A stretch of 14,238 nt of DNA from Candidatus Odyssella thessalonicensis (lineage in GTDB: Bacteria; Pseudomonadota; Alphaproteobacteria; Bin65), in NCBI GenBank assembly GCA_005240015.1, contig SBBV01000424.1, forward strand, positions 1-14,238. Direction: 5' to 3'. This document shows, piece after piece, positions 1-7,636 of this stretch (positions within the stretch are counted from its first letter, which is position 1; each line of letters begins with the position of its first letter). The translations under genes and the position numbers were made by a program. The notes under the pieces are model-generated. The model was not told the DNA's origin. It saw only the letters and a list, made by a program, of their open reading frames with translations, and searched no databases.

Positions 1-2
1 AT

Positions 3-32
3 TGCCTGCCGGGCGTGGTGACGTTCGAGTAG
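3..32 (+). CDS. possible C-terminal end of an unidentified protein (5' end outside window)
   Basis: The frame starting at base 3 reads CLPGVVTFE and stops at TAG 30-32, just ahead of the terminator at 50-82. The placement, a gene ending convergently on the minus-strand DUF4167 gene with a terminator between them, is plausible. Nine residues are too few to identify a family. The other + frames either stop at 21 or run on through the terminator, so this frame is the best guess, not a demonstrated gene. Confidence 0.25.
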   Translation, partial: CLPGVVTFE

Positions 33-49
33 GCAGCGGCCGCGGGCAC

Positions 50-87
50 AAAAAAGTGCGCCGCCGGGGCTGCCGGCGGCGCGCTTT
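50..87 (-). terminator. rho-independent terminator of the DUF4167 gene
   Basis: A perfect 10-bp GC stem (58-67 with 73-82) encloses a 5-nt loop. Read on the minus strand it is followed by AC and then six T (complement of A50-A55), a standard intrinsic terminator about 20 nt after the stop of the DUF4167 gene. On the + strand the stem is followed only by GCTTT, so it may also work weakly for a convergent gene ending at 32. Confidence 0.75.
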
Positions 88-101
88 CATCGGAAACGGA
101 T

Positions 102-914
102 TTAGCGCTGTTCGTCGTCGCGGTTGAACGGATCGCGCGGCGGGGTTTCGCCGGCCGGCCGGTCCGCTTTGAGGAACGCCGGCGGCTCGAACGCCTCGTC
201 TTCGCGCGGGCGCTGCTGACGCTGGTCGCGCTGCTGGCGGTCGTCGCGGCCGCGATCGTCGCGGTTGCCACGATCATCCCGGCCCTCGCGCCGTTCGCCG
301 CGATCCCCACCCTGGTCCTGATAGGGTCCGCGATCGTCGCGGTTGCGGAAGCGGCGGTTGAAGCGGTCGCGGCGGAATTGGCCGTGATGCTGCTGGCCCT
401 GACCACCCTGGCCCTCGCCACGCTCCTCGCCGCGGCCCTCGCGCGGGCCTTCCTGGCGCGGCTGATTGCCGCCCGGCAAGCTCGTCCCCTGGCCGGGGCC
501 GGCACCGTTGTAACCCGGGGTCTGCGGCACCGTGCTGCCATAGGCAGGCTGGGGCTGCTGGCCTTCGCCGGGCACGGGCTGCTCGCCCTGGCCGAAGCCG
601 GTGGCCTCGGTCTCCATCTCCGCGTCCTGCCCGCCCTCGGGGCGCTCCTGGAACTGCTCGAGCGGGCCCTGATTGGCCAGGATATGCCGATAGTAGTGAT
701 CGGCGTGCTGGAAGTAGTTCTCCGACATGATGCGGTCGCCGGAGGCGGCCGCGTCGCGACCAAGCGTCAGATACTTCTCGTAAATCTGGTGGGCCGTGCC
801 GCGCAGCCGAACGCCGGGGCCATTGCTGTCGAAGGTCTGGTTGCGGCCCTGGTGATGATGATGGTGGTGATGCTGGCCTGGCTTGCGATGCTGTCCTCTG
901 CCCCGTCGGCGCAT
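102..914 (-). CDS. DUF4167 domain-containing protein, probable RNA-binding
   Basis: 270 aa. The N-terminus is very basic (MRRRGRGQHRK) and is followed by a run of seven histidines (residues 15-21). The compact conserved DUF4167 segment follows at about residues 25-80, containing RLRGTAHQIYEKYLTLGRDA and MSENYFQHADHYYRHI. The remaining ~190 residues are low-complexity: first Gly/Gln/Pro-rich, then long Arg/Asp/Gly-rich tracts (DDRG, RGER, RDDRG repeats), as in disordered RNA-binding tails. DUF4167 proteins are typical of alphaproteobacteria and are often found near prfA/prmC; neither is in this window. A clear Shine-Dalgarno (complement at 923-928, AAAGGA, 8 nt spacer) fixes the ATG at 914. 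The biochemical role is unknown; RNA or ribosome association is inferred from composition. Confidence 0.9.
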   Translation of the reverse strand: MRRRGRGQHRKPGQHHHHHHHQGRNQTFDSNGPGVRLRGTAHQIYEKYLTLGRDAAASGDRIMSENYFQHADHYYRHILANQGPLEQFQERPEGGQDAEMETEATGFGQGEQPVPGEGQQPQPAYGSTVPQTPGYNGAGPGQGTSLPGGNQPRQEGPREGRGEERGEGQGGQGQQHHGQFRRDRFNRRFRNRDDRGPYQDQGGDRGERREGRDDRGNRDDRGRDDRQQRDQRQQRPREDEAFEPPAFLKADRPAGETPPRDPFNRDDEQR

Positions 915-1338
915 GAACTTAATCCTTTGTAATTGACCAGTTTTCCTTGCCTATGCACATCGTGCGGCGTGCGCGAGCCGTGCTCCCGCAGAAGAGGCGT
1001 GCCGCGGGCCAAAAGGCGAGCGGCTCTCCGTTCTCGAAGAACTCCGACAATGGCTCCGTTGCGCTCAGTGCGGTCTCGACGCTGTTATGCGGACCGTCTG
1101 CCCTCGCCACACACCGCTTGGCGCCTTTAGCCGTTCTCTCTTTCGGCTTCTCCCGGTCGGCGCCTTCTCACGAGGGCTGGCTCACGATTTACCAGAGAAG
1201 CCAAGGGTTTGCCAATCGAAAAGCAAGGGGTTGGGGGAGGGTGCGGCAAACCCGCCATAGCCACCGGTCCCGTCTCGGGCCCGCCTCAAGGGCGACAGCC
1301 GAGCACAGTCAACGTAGGAAGAAACTGGCCAGTTCCAA
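915..1338. other. gene-poor intergenic stretch with one stem-loop
   Basis: About 420 bases in which I see no convincing gene on either strand. Open frames here have no recognisable domains and their codon use does not match the neighbours. It holds the RBS and presumably the promoter of the minus-strand DUF4167 gene next to 915. It also holds a perfect 9-bp inverted repeat GGGTTTGCC/GGCAAACCC (1205-1213 and 1245-1253, 31-nt loop) and a 12-bp palindrome AACTGGCCAGTT (1323-1334). It is less regular in composition than the flanking genes and may be degraded sequence. Confidence 0.5.
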
Positions 1339-1695
1339 GTGGCTAGGGCAAAACAACGCCCGGGAGTCGCTGCGGGTCAGCAACGTGCAATCCTTGCCGG
1401 CGTGGGTGTCCGGCGCGCGACACCGGCTCACGGTCGTGAGCAATATGCCGCCGTCGGCATCCACCCGGTCATCATTCAGTCAGTCGGTTCCGGCGTAACC
1501 GAAGGGCATCGGTCTGCACGCGAGCAGGAGCGGCAAGCGAAGATGGCAGTGTATTTCCGCTGCATGGAGGGCAAGGGATACAAGAGAACGCGCATCACCG
1601 TCGCCGAATGGCGGACCCTTAATGGTGATCCGAACACGGAGCTAGCAAACAAGGCTGGCCGCGATCTCTATCGCAAGTACTACGGCGATAGCTAG
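1339..1695 (+). CDS. hypothetical small protein, start uncertain
   Basis: An open frame of up to 118 aa from GTG 1339 to TAG 1695. Only the last ~50 residues look like real protein: FRCMEGKGYKR followed by TVAEWRTLNGDPN and a Tyr/Lys/Arg-rich end. The short Cys-Met-x-x-Lys-Gly-Tyr motif resembles the C-terminal part of many small uncharacterised proteobacterial proteins. An internal ATG at 1543 would give a 50-aa product, with AGGAG at 1526-1530 as a rather distant RBS (12-nt spacer). The upstream half may be read-through or the remnant of a frameshifted longer gene. It converges on the rlmD-like gene, with the two stops about 15 bases apart. No function can be assigned. Confidence 0.4.
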   Translation: MARAKQRPGVAAGQQRAILAGVGVRRATPAHGREQYAAVGIHPVIIQSVGSGVTEGHRSAREQERQAKMAVYFRCMEGKGYKRTRITVAEWRTLNGDPNTELANKAGRDLYRKYYGDS

Positions 1696-1710
1696 AGAAC
1701 CGCGAGCCGC

Positions 1711-3009
1711 TCAGCGCCACCCGCGCTCGAACGCGGCGGCGAGCTCGAGGTGGGTCGACCACAGGAACTGGTCGACCGGTTTCAACCGCACGAGGCGATA
1801 GCCGCCATCGATCAGCAGCCGCGCGTCGCGCGCGAAGGTGCCGGGATTGCACGAAACCGCGATCACGCGCGGCACGCGCGAGCTAGCGAGCGCGCGGGCC
1901 TGGGCCGCGGCGCCGGCGCGCGGCGGATCGAACACCACGGCATCGAAGCCCGAGAGTGCCGCGGCATCGAGCGGCCGCTTGTCGAGATCGCGCAACTCCG
2001 CGGTGACCCCGGGCAGGATCGCGGCGCGCGCGGCCGCTGCAACGGCAGCGCTCTCCGCTTTGCCCGCATCGATCGCGTGCACCTTGGCGCCGGCCGTGGC
2101 GAGCGGGAACGTGAAGGTGCCGATGCCGGCATAGAGATCGGCGACGCGCTTGGCTTGCGCCGCCGCCGCGCACACGAAATCGCGCAGCGCCGCCTCGCCC
2201 TCGGCGGTCGCCTGCAGGAAGGCGCCGGGCGGCAGCGGCACCGGCACATCGCCGATGATCATGCGCACGGGCCGGCGCTCGAGCAGCGTCTCGACGCCGG
2301 GCCGCTTCGGATGCGCGCGCGCCACCCGCGTCGCGTCGTGGCGTTGCGCGAAGGCCGCGATGCGCTCGCGGGCGCCAAGCCCCATCTCGATCGCGGTGAC
2401 GAGCACGAGATCGGCGCCGCTGTCGGTGGCCGCGAGAAGCACCTCGGCGCCGTCGCCCGGCTTCATGAGCGGCGCAAGGAGTTCGCGCAGCGGCGGGAAC
2501 AGCGCGACGAGGCTCGGCCGCAGCACATGGCATTCGGCGAGATCGACCACGCGGTGGCTGCCGCGCGCGTTGAAGCCGAGGACAACGCCTTCCTTCTTGC
2601 GCGAGGCGGTGAGGTCGGCGCGCCGGCGGCTGGCCGGCGGCGAGACGGCGATGGGCTCGATCACGTCGGCCGCGATGCCGTGGCGGGCGAGCGCCGCCTC
2701 GAGCTGCGCCAGCTTCCAGGCGCGATACGCCTCGGCATCGATGTGCTGCAGCGCGCAGCCGCCGCAGCCGCCTTCCGGGCGATCACCAAAGTGCCGGCAC
2801 GGCGGCGTTGCGCGCGAAGGGCTAGCAGCCAGCACCGCGCGGATGCGCCCCACGAGCCGGCCGTCCTTGTCGCGCGCAAGCCGCGCGTTCACGCGGTCGC
2901 CCGGCACGCCGAGCGGCACGATCACGCGCTCGCCCTCGAACGAAGCGATGCCGTCGCCGCGCGCGCCGAGCGCGTCGATCGTGAGCTCGATGTCTGTATC
3001 CGACTTCAT
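1711..3009 (-). CDS. rlmD: RlmD/TrmA-type class I SAM-dependent RNA (uracil-5-)-methyltransferase
   Basis: 432 aa, normal length. Methylates C5 of a uracil in RNA, in RlmD U1939 of 23S rRNA, using SAM; cytoplasmic. A TRAM RNA-binding domain fills about residues 5-60. Four cysteines fit the [4Fe-4S] site of the RlmD group: C71, C82, C85 (CGGC) and C160. The Rossmann domain shows the SAM loop DLYAGIGTFTFPLA (291-304), VVFDPPRAG (358-366), the nucleophile-bearing VSCNPGTFARD (C387) and the C-terminal PVDQFLWSTHLE, whose E422 matches the catalytic base. ATG at 3009; no strong Shine-Dalgarno is visible. It lies downstream of tlyA in the same direction, with a 149-nt gap filled by an inverted repeat. 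Alphaproteobacterial members are usually annotated only to family level, so the exact target uridine is inferred. Confidence 0.88.
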   Translation of the reverse strand: MKSDTDIELTIDALGARGDGIASFEGERVIVPLGVPGDRVNARLARDKDGRLVGRIRAVLAASPSRATPPCRHFGDRPEGGCGGCALQHIDAEAYRAWKLAQLEAALARHGIAADVIEPIAVSPPASRRRADLTASRKKEGVVLGFNARGSHRVVDLAECHVLRPSLVALFPPLRELLAPLMKPGDGAEVLLAATDSGADLVLVTAIEMGLGARERIAAFAQRHDATRVARAHPKRPGVETLLERRPVRMIIGDVPVPLPPGAFLQATAEGEAALRDFVCAAAAQAKRVADLYAGIGTFTFPLATAGAKVHAIDAGKAESAAVAAAARAAILPGVTAELRDLDKRPLDAAALSGFDAVVFDPPRAGAAAQARALASSRVPRVIAVSCNPGTFARDARLLIDGGYRLVRLKPVDQFLWSTHLELAAAFERGWR

Positions 3010-3027
3010 TTCAGCGAGAATCTAGAA

Positions 3028-3132
3028 CGTCATCCTGAGCGAAGCGAAGGATCTCTCGCGCGCAGGGCGGAGCGTCGGCGGCGAAGGCGCGGCCCCGCAT
3101 GCAAGAGATCCTTCGCTTCGCTCAGGATGACG
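3028..3132. repeat. long perfect inverted repeat, REP/terminator-like intergenic element
   Basis: Two perfectly complementary 29-nt arms (3028-3056 and 3104-3132) enclose a 47-nt GC-rich centre. The arm core CATCCTGAGCGAAGCGAAGG is of a type I recognise as a common intergenic palindrome in high-GC genomes. It sits between the stop of tlyA and the start of the rlmD-like gene, both on the minus strand. It could fold in the transcript as a terminator-like or mRNA-stabilising hairpin, but no T-run follows it. An origin as a non-autonomous mobile palindrome is likely. Confidence 0.85.
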
Positions 3133-3158
3133 GTAAGAGAGTGCGCAAGCCACCGCGG

Positions 3159-3896
3159 TCACGGCTTTCGTGCCGCGATGAGGAATTCCGTGTTGCCGTC
3201 GGCGCCCTCGATCGGGCTCTCGGCGAGCCCGAGCACGCGCCAGCCCGGCTGCGCGGCGAGCCAGGTGCGGATCGTCTCGCACACCTCGGCGCGCACCGCT
3301 TCGTCGCGGACGATGCCGCCTTTCCCCACCTTCTCGGGCCCGGCCTCGAATTGCGGCTTGATGAGTGCCACAAGCGCCGCGCGCTCCTTGGTCAGCGCGA
3401 GCGGAGCCGGAAGCATCGTGCGCAGCCCGATGAAGCTCGCATCGCACACGACGAGGTCGACCGGCTCGGCCACATGTGCGCGCGTCAAGTGCCGCGCGTT
3501 GGTGCGCTCGAGCACGATCACGCGCTTGTCCTGCCGCAGCGACCAGGCGAGCTGGCCGTGGCCCACATCGACCGCGTAGACCTTGGCGGCGCCGCGCGCC
3601 AGCAGTACTTCGGTGAAGCCGCCGGTCGACGCGCCGATATCGAGGCAGACGGCGCCGCCGGGATCGATTCCGAAATGATCGAGCGCGTGCGCAAGCTTGA
3701 TCCCGCCGCGCGAGACCCAGGGGTGGGCCTTGCCCTTGACCGAAAGCGGCGCCTCCGCCGCGAGCGTGGCGCCCGGCTTGTCGATGCGTCTCTCGCCGCT
3801 CCAGACGAGGCCCGCCATCACCAGCGCCTGCGCCCGCGCCCGGCTCTCGGCGAGCCCGCGTTCGACGAGAAGCTGATCGACGCGCTGTTTGGGCAT
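3159..3896 (-). CDS. tlyA: TlyA family rRNA (cytidine-2'-O)-methyltransferase
   Basis: 245 aa from the chosen start. TlyA 2'-O-methylates ribosomal RNA with SAM; characterised homologues modify 16S C1409 and/or 23S C1920. An N-terminal S4 RNA-binding domain covers residues ~2-60 (PKQRVDQLLVERGLAESR). The FtsJ-like Rossmann domain follows, with LDIGASTGGFTEVLL as SAM loop. The K-D-K-E tetrad is visible as K67 (SRGGIKL), D152 (VVCDASFIGL), K180 (LIKPQFE) and E237 (GNTEFL). The frame stays open upstream to 3974, but those 26 codons run through the palindromic element at 3907-3980 and have no homology. The ATG at 3896 puts MPKQRVDQLL at the N-terminus, as in the family. Older annotations call this family hemolysin A; methyltransferase is the supported role. 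Confidence 0.9.
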   Translation of the reverse strand: MPKQRVDQLLVERGLAESRARAQALVMAGLVWSGERRIDKPGATLAAEAPLSVKGKAHPWVSRGGIKLAHALDHFGIDPGGAVCLDIGASTGGFTEVLLARGAAKVYAVDVGHGQLAWSLRQDKRVIVLERTNARHLTRAHVAEPVDLVVCDASFIGLRTMLPAPLALTKERAALVALIKPQFEAGPEKVGKGGIVRDEAVRAEVCETIRTWLAAQPGWRVLGLAESPIEGADGNTEFLIAARKP

Positions 3897-3906
3897 TTCC
3901 TGATTT

Positions 3907-3980
3907 GGGACCGCGCGGCTCCAGCCGCGCCCTTTGCTTGCGTCGGGCTGGGAGTGGGCGCCTGGAGGGCGCACGGTCCC
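3907..3980 (-). repeat. dispersed palindromic element, copy A
   Basis: 74 bp bounded by inverted ends GGGACCG (3907-3913) and CGGTCCC (3974-3980). Two hairpins lie inside: CGCGGCT-CC-AGCCGCG next to the left end, and GCGCC-TGGAG-GGCGC near the right end. Its reverse complement aligns end to end with 14091-14163, including 25 identical bases (3905-3929 against 14141-14165). It fills the gap between the MATE stop and the tlyA start and may contribute to the tlyA leader. Confidence 0.8.
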
Positions 3981-3987
3981 TGGGCGC

Positions 3988-5400
3988 CTACCTTCTTACC
4001 GCCGGAAGATAGCCCCGCCGCGACAGGCGGCGGAAGCGCGTGCCGAGCAGCAGCGCGGCGCAGAAGAGGCCGACCGAGAGCCCGACCCAGATGCCGGGGG
4101 CCCCCACGCCCGCCGCGAAGGCGAGCACATAGGCGAGCGTGAAGCCGATCACCCAGTAGCTCAGCGCGCCGAGCAGCATCGGGATGCGCACGTCGTTCAT
4201 GCCGCGCAGCGCGCCCATCGCGATGGCCTGGGCGCCGTCGGCCATCTGGAACAGCGCGGCGAAGATCAGCAGCGTTGCCGCAAGCGCGATGACGGCCGGG
4301 CTGTCGGGCTTGGCCTGGTCGAGGAACAGTGCCGGCAGGCCGAAGCGCGTGACGTAGAGCAGGACCGCCATCACGCCCATGAACGCCGTGCCGAGGGCGA
4401 TCGCGACCCAGCCGGCGCGGCGCACGGCGGGCGCGTCGCCGCGCCCCACCGCGTGGCCGACGCGCACCGTCGCTGCCTGCGCGATGCCGAACGGCACCAT
4501 GAACGTCACCGACGCGATCTGGACGGCGATCTGGTGTGCGGCGAGCGGCACGGTGCCGAGCCAGCCCATCAGCACCACGGCGGCGATGAACACGCCCGCC
4601 TCGAGCAGGAACGAAACGAAGATCGGCGCGCCAAGCGCGAAGATCTGGCGGAGCTTCGGCCAGTCCGCGCGCCACCAGCGCGCCAGGATGCAGTAGTCGC
4701 GAAACGGCTTGCCCCAGACCGCGACCGCGAGCTGCGCCAGCACCATCGCGATCTGCACCAAGGTGGTGGCGAGGCCGGCGCCGGCGATGCCCATCTCGGG
4801 CATGCCGAAGCGCCCGAACACGAAGGCGTAGACGAGCAACGCGTTGAGCGGGATGCCGGCCAGCATCACCCAGAGCGCCGAGCGCGGCCGGTTCAAGGCC
4901 GAGACGAAGTTTCGGAGCACGATGAGCCAGAGCGCCGGCACGCTGCACCAGAGGAGCGTCGAGAGATACTCGCCCGCGAGCGCCGCGAGGCGCGGCTCCT
5001 GGCCGATCGCGACGAGGATCGGCTCGCCCATCGCCAGCACCAGGCTCGACGGCAGGCCGACCAGCAGCGCGGCCCATAATCCCATGCGCGTGACGCGCCT
5101 GACGCCGCGCGCATCGCCGGCGCCATAGGCCTGGGCCGCGAGCGGCGCCGTGGCCGTCACGATGCCCATGCCGATGATGAACAGGAGGAAGAAGAAGTTC
5201 ATGCCGAGCGCCGCCGCGGCCACGGCGTCGGCGCCGAGCCGGCCGACGAGCAGCACATCGGTCGTCAGCATCGCGGTCTGCCCCAACTGCGTCAGCGCCA
5301 TCGGCAAGGCGAGCTTCACCGTTTCGCCAAGCTCGGCGCGCAAAATCCCGCGACGCGCAGGCGCCTCGCCCGCGGCGGCTATGGTGGATGCTTCCGGCAT
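3988..5400 (-). CDS. MATE family multidrug/cation efflux transporter (NorM-type)
   Basis: 470 aa, the usual length for a MATE exporter. An inner-membrane antiporter that uses a Na+ or H+ gradient to expel organic cations and drugs; substrates cannot be read from sequence. The hydrophobic profile fits two bundles of six helices. Family-like features include the first helix region (VKLALPMALTQLGQTAMLTT followed by DVLLVGRLGADAVAAAALG) and a similar pattern restarting near residue 250 (ALGAPIFVSFLLEAGVFIAA). The C-terminus is short and basic (RRLSRRGYLPAVRR). The ATG at 5400 is chosen because the frame upstream loses protein character; no strong Shine-Dalgarno is present. It lies between dxs and tlyA, genes I expect to be closer neighbours in this class, and is bracketed by palindromic repeats, which suggests a later insertion. 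Confidence 0.9.
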   Translation of the reverse strand: MPEASTIAAAGEAPARRGILRAELGETVKLALPMALTQLGQTAMLTTDVLLVGRLGADAVAAAALGMNFFFLLFIIGMGIVTATAPLAAQAYGAGDARGVRRVTRMGLWAALLVGLPSSLVLAMGEPILVAIGQEPRLAALAGEYLSTLLWCSVPALWLIVLRNFVSALNRPRSALWVMLAGIPLNALLVYAFVFGRFGMPEMGIAGAGLATTLVQIAMVLAQLAVAVWGKPFRDYCILARWWRADWPKLRQIFALGAPIFVSFLLEAGVFIAAVVLMGWLGTVPLAAHQIAVQIASVTFMVPFGIAQAATVRVGHAVGRGDAPAVRRAGWVAIALGTAFMGVMAVLLYVTRFGLPALFLDQAKPDSPAVIALAATLLIFAALFQMADGAQAIAMGALRGMNDVRIPMLLGALSYWVIGFTLAYVLAFAAGVGAPGIWVGLSVGLFCAALLLGTRFRRLSRRGYLPAVRR

Positions 5401-5461
5401 GGAACGCGTGAATATAGTCGCCGGCGCGGGCGGGGAAGCGCAGCTGTTCGCCTTCGAGCAT

Positions 5462-5530
5462 CGTCGTCCCGGGCGCGCTGCAGCACGCCGCTCCTTCAGC
5501 GGCGTGGTGCTGCCCAGACCCGGGACCCAG
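5462..5530. repeat. palindromic intergenic repeat, unit 1
   Basis: A two-part palindrome. The outer arms are GTCCCGGG (5466-5473) and CCCGGGAC (5519-5526). The inner arms are GCTGCAGCACGCCGCT (5477-5492) and AGCGGCGTGGTGCTGC (5498-5513), with a 3-base insertion and a 5-nt CCTTC loop. The CGTCGTCCCGGG end and CCCGGGACCCAGG end resemble intergenic palindromes common in Bradyrhizobium-like and related genomes. It lies upstream of the MATE gene start. Confidence 0.7.
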
Positions 5531-5571
5531 GTACGGCGGAGACGCGACGTGGCGCTGGCACCTCGAGGGGT

Positions 5572-5630
5572 TCCCGGGTTAGCAGCGCATCACGCGCAAG
5601 AAAAGAGCGCGTGCAGCGCAGCACCCGGGA
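5572..5630. repeat. palindromic intergenic repeat, unit 2
   Basis: Outer arms TCCCGGGT (5572-5579) and ACCCGGGA (5623-5630) enclose an inner hairpin CACGCGC/GCGCGTG (5591-5597 and 5607-5613) with a 9-nt A-rich loop. It shares the CCCGGG-bounded design of the unit just to its left; together they fill the dxs-MATE gap. Read on the minus strand it follows the dxs stop and could act as a 3' hairpin, but no T-run is seen. Confidence 0.65.
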
Positions 5631-5652
5631 GGACACAAGACTCGTGGAGTAC

Positions 5653-7581
5653 TTACGCGCGCACCGGGCGGATCACCGCCGCCTTTTCCTCGGCGCCGAG
5701 CGCCAGCAGCGCTTGCGCCACGATGTGCTTGGCGTTCAAGCCCGCCTCTTCGTATTGCTTCTCGGGCTTGTCGTGGTCCTGGAATTTGTCGGGGAGGACC
5801 ATCGGGCGGATCTTCAAGCCGCGGTCGAGCAGGCCGGCATGCGCCAAGTAGTGCAGCACGTGCGCGCCGAAGCCGCCGAGCGCCGCTTCCTCGACCGTGA
5901 CCAGCACTTCATGCTCGCGCGCGAGGCGGGCGACGAGATCGGTGTCGAGCGGCTTCTGGAAGCGCGCATCGGCCACCGTCGTCGAAAGCCCGCGCGCGGC
6001 GAGCTCGTCGGCGGCCTTCAACGCCTCGGCGAGGCGCGTGCCGTAGGAGAGGATCGCGATGGTATTGCCTTCGCGGATGATGCGGCCCTTGCCGATCGGC
6101 AGCGGCACGCCCTCTTGCGGCATGTCGACGCCGACGCCTTCGCCGCGCGGATAGCGCACGGCCGAGGGGCGGTCGTTGATCTGCGCCTGGGTCGCGATCA
6201 TGTGCACGAGCTCGGCCTCGTCGGCCGCGGCCATCAACACGAAGCCGGGGAGGGCGCCGAGATAAGCGCCGTCGAACGAGCCGGCGTGGGTCTGGCCGTC
6301 GGCGCCGACCAGGCCCGCGCGGTCCATGCAGAAGCGCACCGGCAATTGCTGGATCGCGATGTCGTGGACGACCTGGTCGTAGGCGCGCTGCAGGAACGTC
6401 GAATAGATCGCGCAGAACGGCTTCATGCCGTCGGCGGCGAGCCCGCCCGCGAAGGTGACCGCGTGCTGCTCGGCGATGCCGACGTCGAAGCAGCGCTTCG
6501 GGAACTGCTTGGCGAAGAGGTCGAGCCCGGTGCCCGACGGCATCGCGGCGGTGATGGCGACGATCTTCTCGTCCTTCTTCGCTTCCTTGATGAGGGCTTC
6601 GGCGAAAACCTTGGTGTAGGTCGGCGCGTTGGCCGGCGACTTCACCTGCTGGCCGGTGATCACGTCGAACTTGTTGACGCCGTGATACTTGTCGGCGGAG
6701 CTCTCGGCGGGCGGATAGCCCTTGCCCTTTTGCGTCACGACATGGACGAGGATCGGCCCGCCCTCCTTGTCGTCGCGTACGTTGCGCAGCACCGGGATCA
6801 GGTGGTCGAGATTGTGACCGTCGATCGGGCCTACATAGTAGAAGCCGAGCTCCTCGAAGAGCGTGCCGCCAGTGAGCAGGCCGCGCGCATACTCCTCGGC
6901 GCGCTCGGCGGCCTTGCGCAGCGGCCGCGGGAATTTCTCGGCGATGATCTTGGTGAGATGGCGGATCGAGCGATAGCTGCGCGAGGATATGAGGCGCGAG
7001 AGATAAGCCGAGAGTGCGCCCACCGGGGGCGCGATCGACATATCGTTATCGTTCAAGATGACGATGAGGCGCGAATCCATTGCACCGGCATTGTTCATCG
7101 CCTCATAGGCCATGCCGGCGCTCATCGCACCGTCGCCGATCACGCAGATGACGTTGTTCTTCTTGCCCTGGAGATCGCGCGAGACGGCGAAGCCCAGGCC
7201 CGACGAGATCGAGGTCGAGCTGTGCGCGGCGCCGAACGCGTCGTACTTGCTCTCCGAGCGCTTTGTGAAGCCGGAGAGGCCGCCGCCCTGCCGCAACGTG
7301 CGGATGCGGTCGCGCCGCTCGGTCAGGATCTTGTGCGGGTAGCATTGATGGCCGACGTCCCAGATCAGGATGTCGTCCGGCGTGTTGAAGAGATAGTGGA
7401 CAGCTGTGGTGAGTTCGACGACGCCGAGGCCGGCGCCGAGATGCCCGCCGGTCTTGGAAACGGCGTCGATGGTCTCCGCACGCAGCTCATCGGCGAACTG
7501 GCGGAGTTGCTTGATCTCGAGCTTGCGCAGCTCTGCGGGATTGCGCACGCGGTCGAGGAGCGGTGTCTTGCTTTCAGCCAA
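5653..7581 (-). CDS. dxs: 1-deoxy-D-xylulose-5-phosphate synthase
   Basis: 642 aa, full length. Thiamine-diphosphate enzyme condensing pyruvate with glyceraldehyde-3-phosphate to DXP, the first committed and usually rate-limiting step of the MEP isoprenoid pathway (also feeding thiamine and pyridoxal synthesis); cytosolic. Visible motifs: [17 protein letters not shown] (42-58), [12 protein letters not shown] (74-85), [15 protein letters not shown] (116-130), the ThDP/Mg motif GDGAMSAG to NDND (149-180), catalytic E371 in [13 protein letters not shown], and [15 protein letters not shown] (420-434). The start codon is TTG (7579-7581). It is supported by the Shine-Dalgarno AAGGAG (complement 7590-7595, 8-nt spacer) and by the typical Dxs opening [17 protein letters not shown] right after it. 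It lies 55 nt downstream of ispA on the same strand. Confidence 0.97.
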   Translation of the reverse strand: MAESKTPLLDRVRNPAELRKLEIKQLRQFADELRAETIDAVSKTGGHLGAGLGVVELTTAVHYLFNTPDDILIWDVGHQCYPHKILTERRDRIRTLRQGGGLSGFTKRSESKYDAFGAAHSSTSISSGLGFAVSRDLQGKKNNVICVIGDGAMSAGMAYEAMNNAGAMDSRLIVILNDNDMSIAPPVGALSAYLSRLISSRSYRSIRHLTKIIAEKFPRPLRKAAERAEEYARGLLTGGTLFEELGFYYVGPIDGHNLDHLIPVLRNVRDDKEGGPILVHVVTQKGKGYPPAESSADKYHGVNKFDVITGQQVKSPANAPTYTKVFAEALIKEAKKDEKIVAITAAMPSGTGLDLFAKQFPKRCFDVGIAEQHAVTFAGGLAADGMKPFCAIYSTFLQRAYDQVVHDIAIQQLPVRFCMDRAGLVGADGQTHAGSFDGAYLGALPGFVLMAAADEAELVHMIATQAQINDRPSAVRYPRGEGVGVDMPQEGVPLPIGKGRIIREGNTIAILSYGTRLAEALKAADELAARGLSTTVADARFQKPLDTDLVARLAREHEVLVTVEEAALGGFGAHVLHYLAHAGLLDRGLKIRPMVLPDKFQDHDKPEKQYEEAGLNAKHIVAQALLALGAEEKAAVIRPVRA

Positions 7582-7595
7582 CTCTTTTTCTCCTT
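7582..7595 (-). promoter_or_regulatory. strong Shine-Dalgarno that fixes the UUG start of dxs
   Basis: The minus strand reads AAGGAG, then AAAAAGAG (8 nt), then TTG. A near-consensus RBS at ideal distance from a rare start codon explains how a UUG could be used; there is no ATG between this site and the conserved Dxs N-terminus. Confidence 0.75.
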
Positions 7596-7636
7596 CCCGA
7601 AGCCCCGACGACGAATCTTCGATTTTCTACGCGCGT

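Noticed and set aside
947..1498. 183-codon + strand open frame
   Set aside because: No recognisable motif, unconvincing codon use and overlap in a different frame with the better-looking end of the 1339-1695 ORF.
1750..3579. 609-codon open frame on the + strand
   Set aside because: Antisense to the rlmD-like gene and part of tlyA; composition is typical of a shadow frame and it crosses the inverted repeat at 3028-3132.
3897..3974. 26-residue N-terminal extension of tlyA
   Set aside because: It is encoded by the dispersed palindrome at 3907-3980; the S4 domain starts right after the ATG at 3896.
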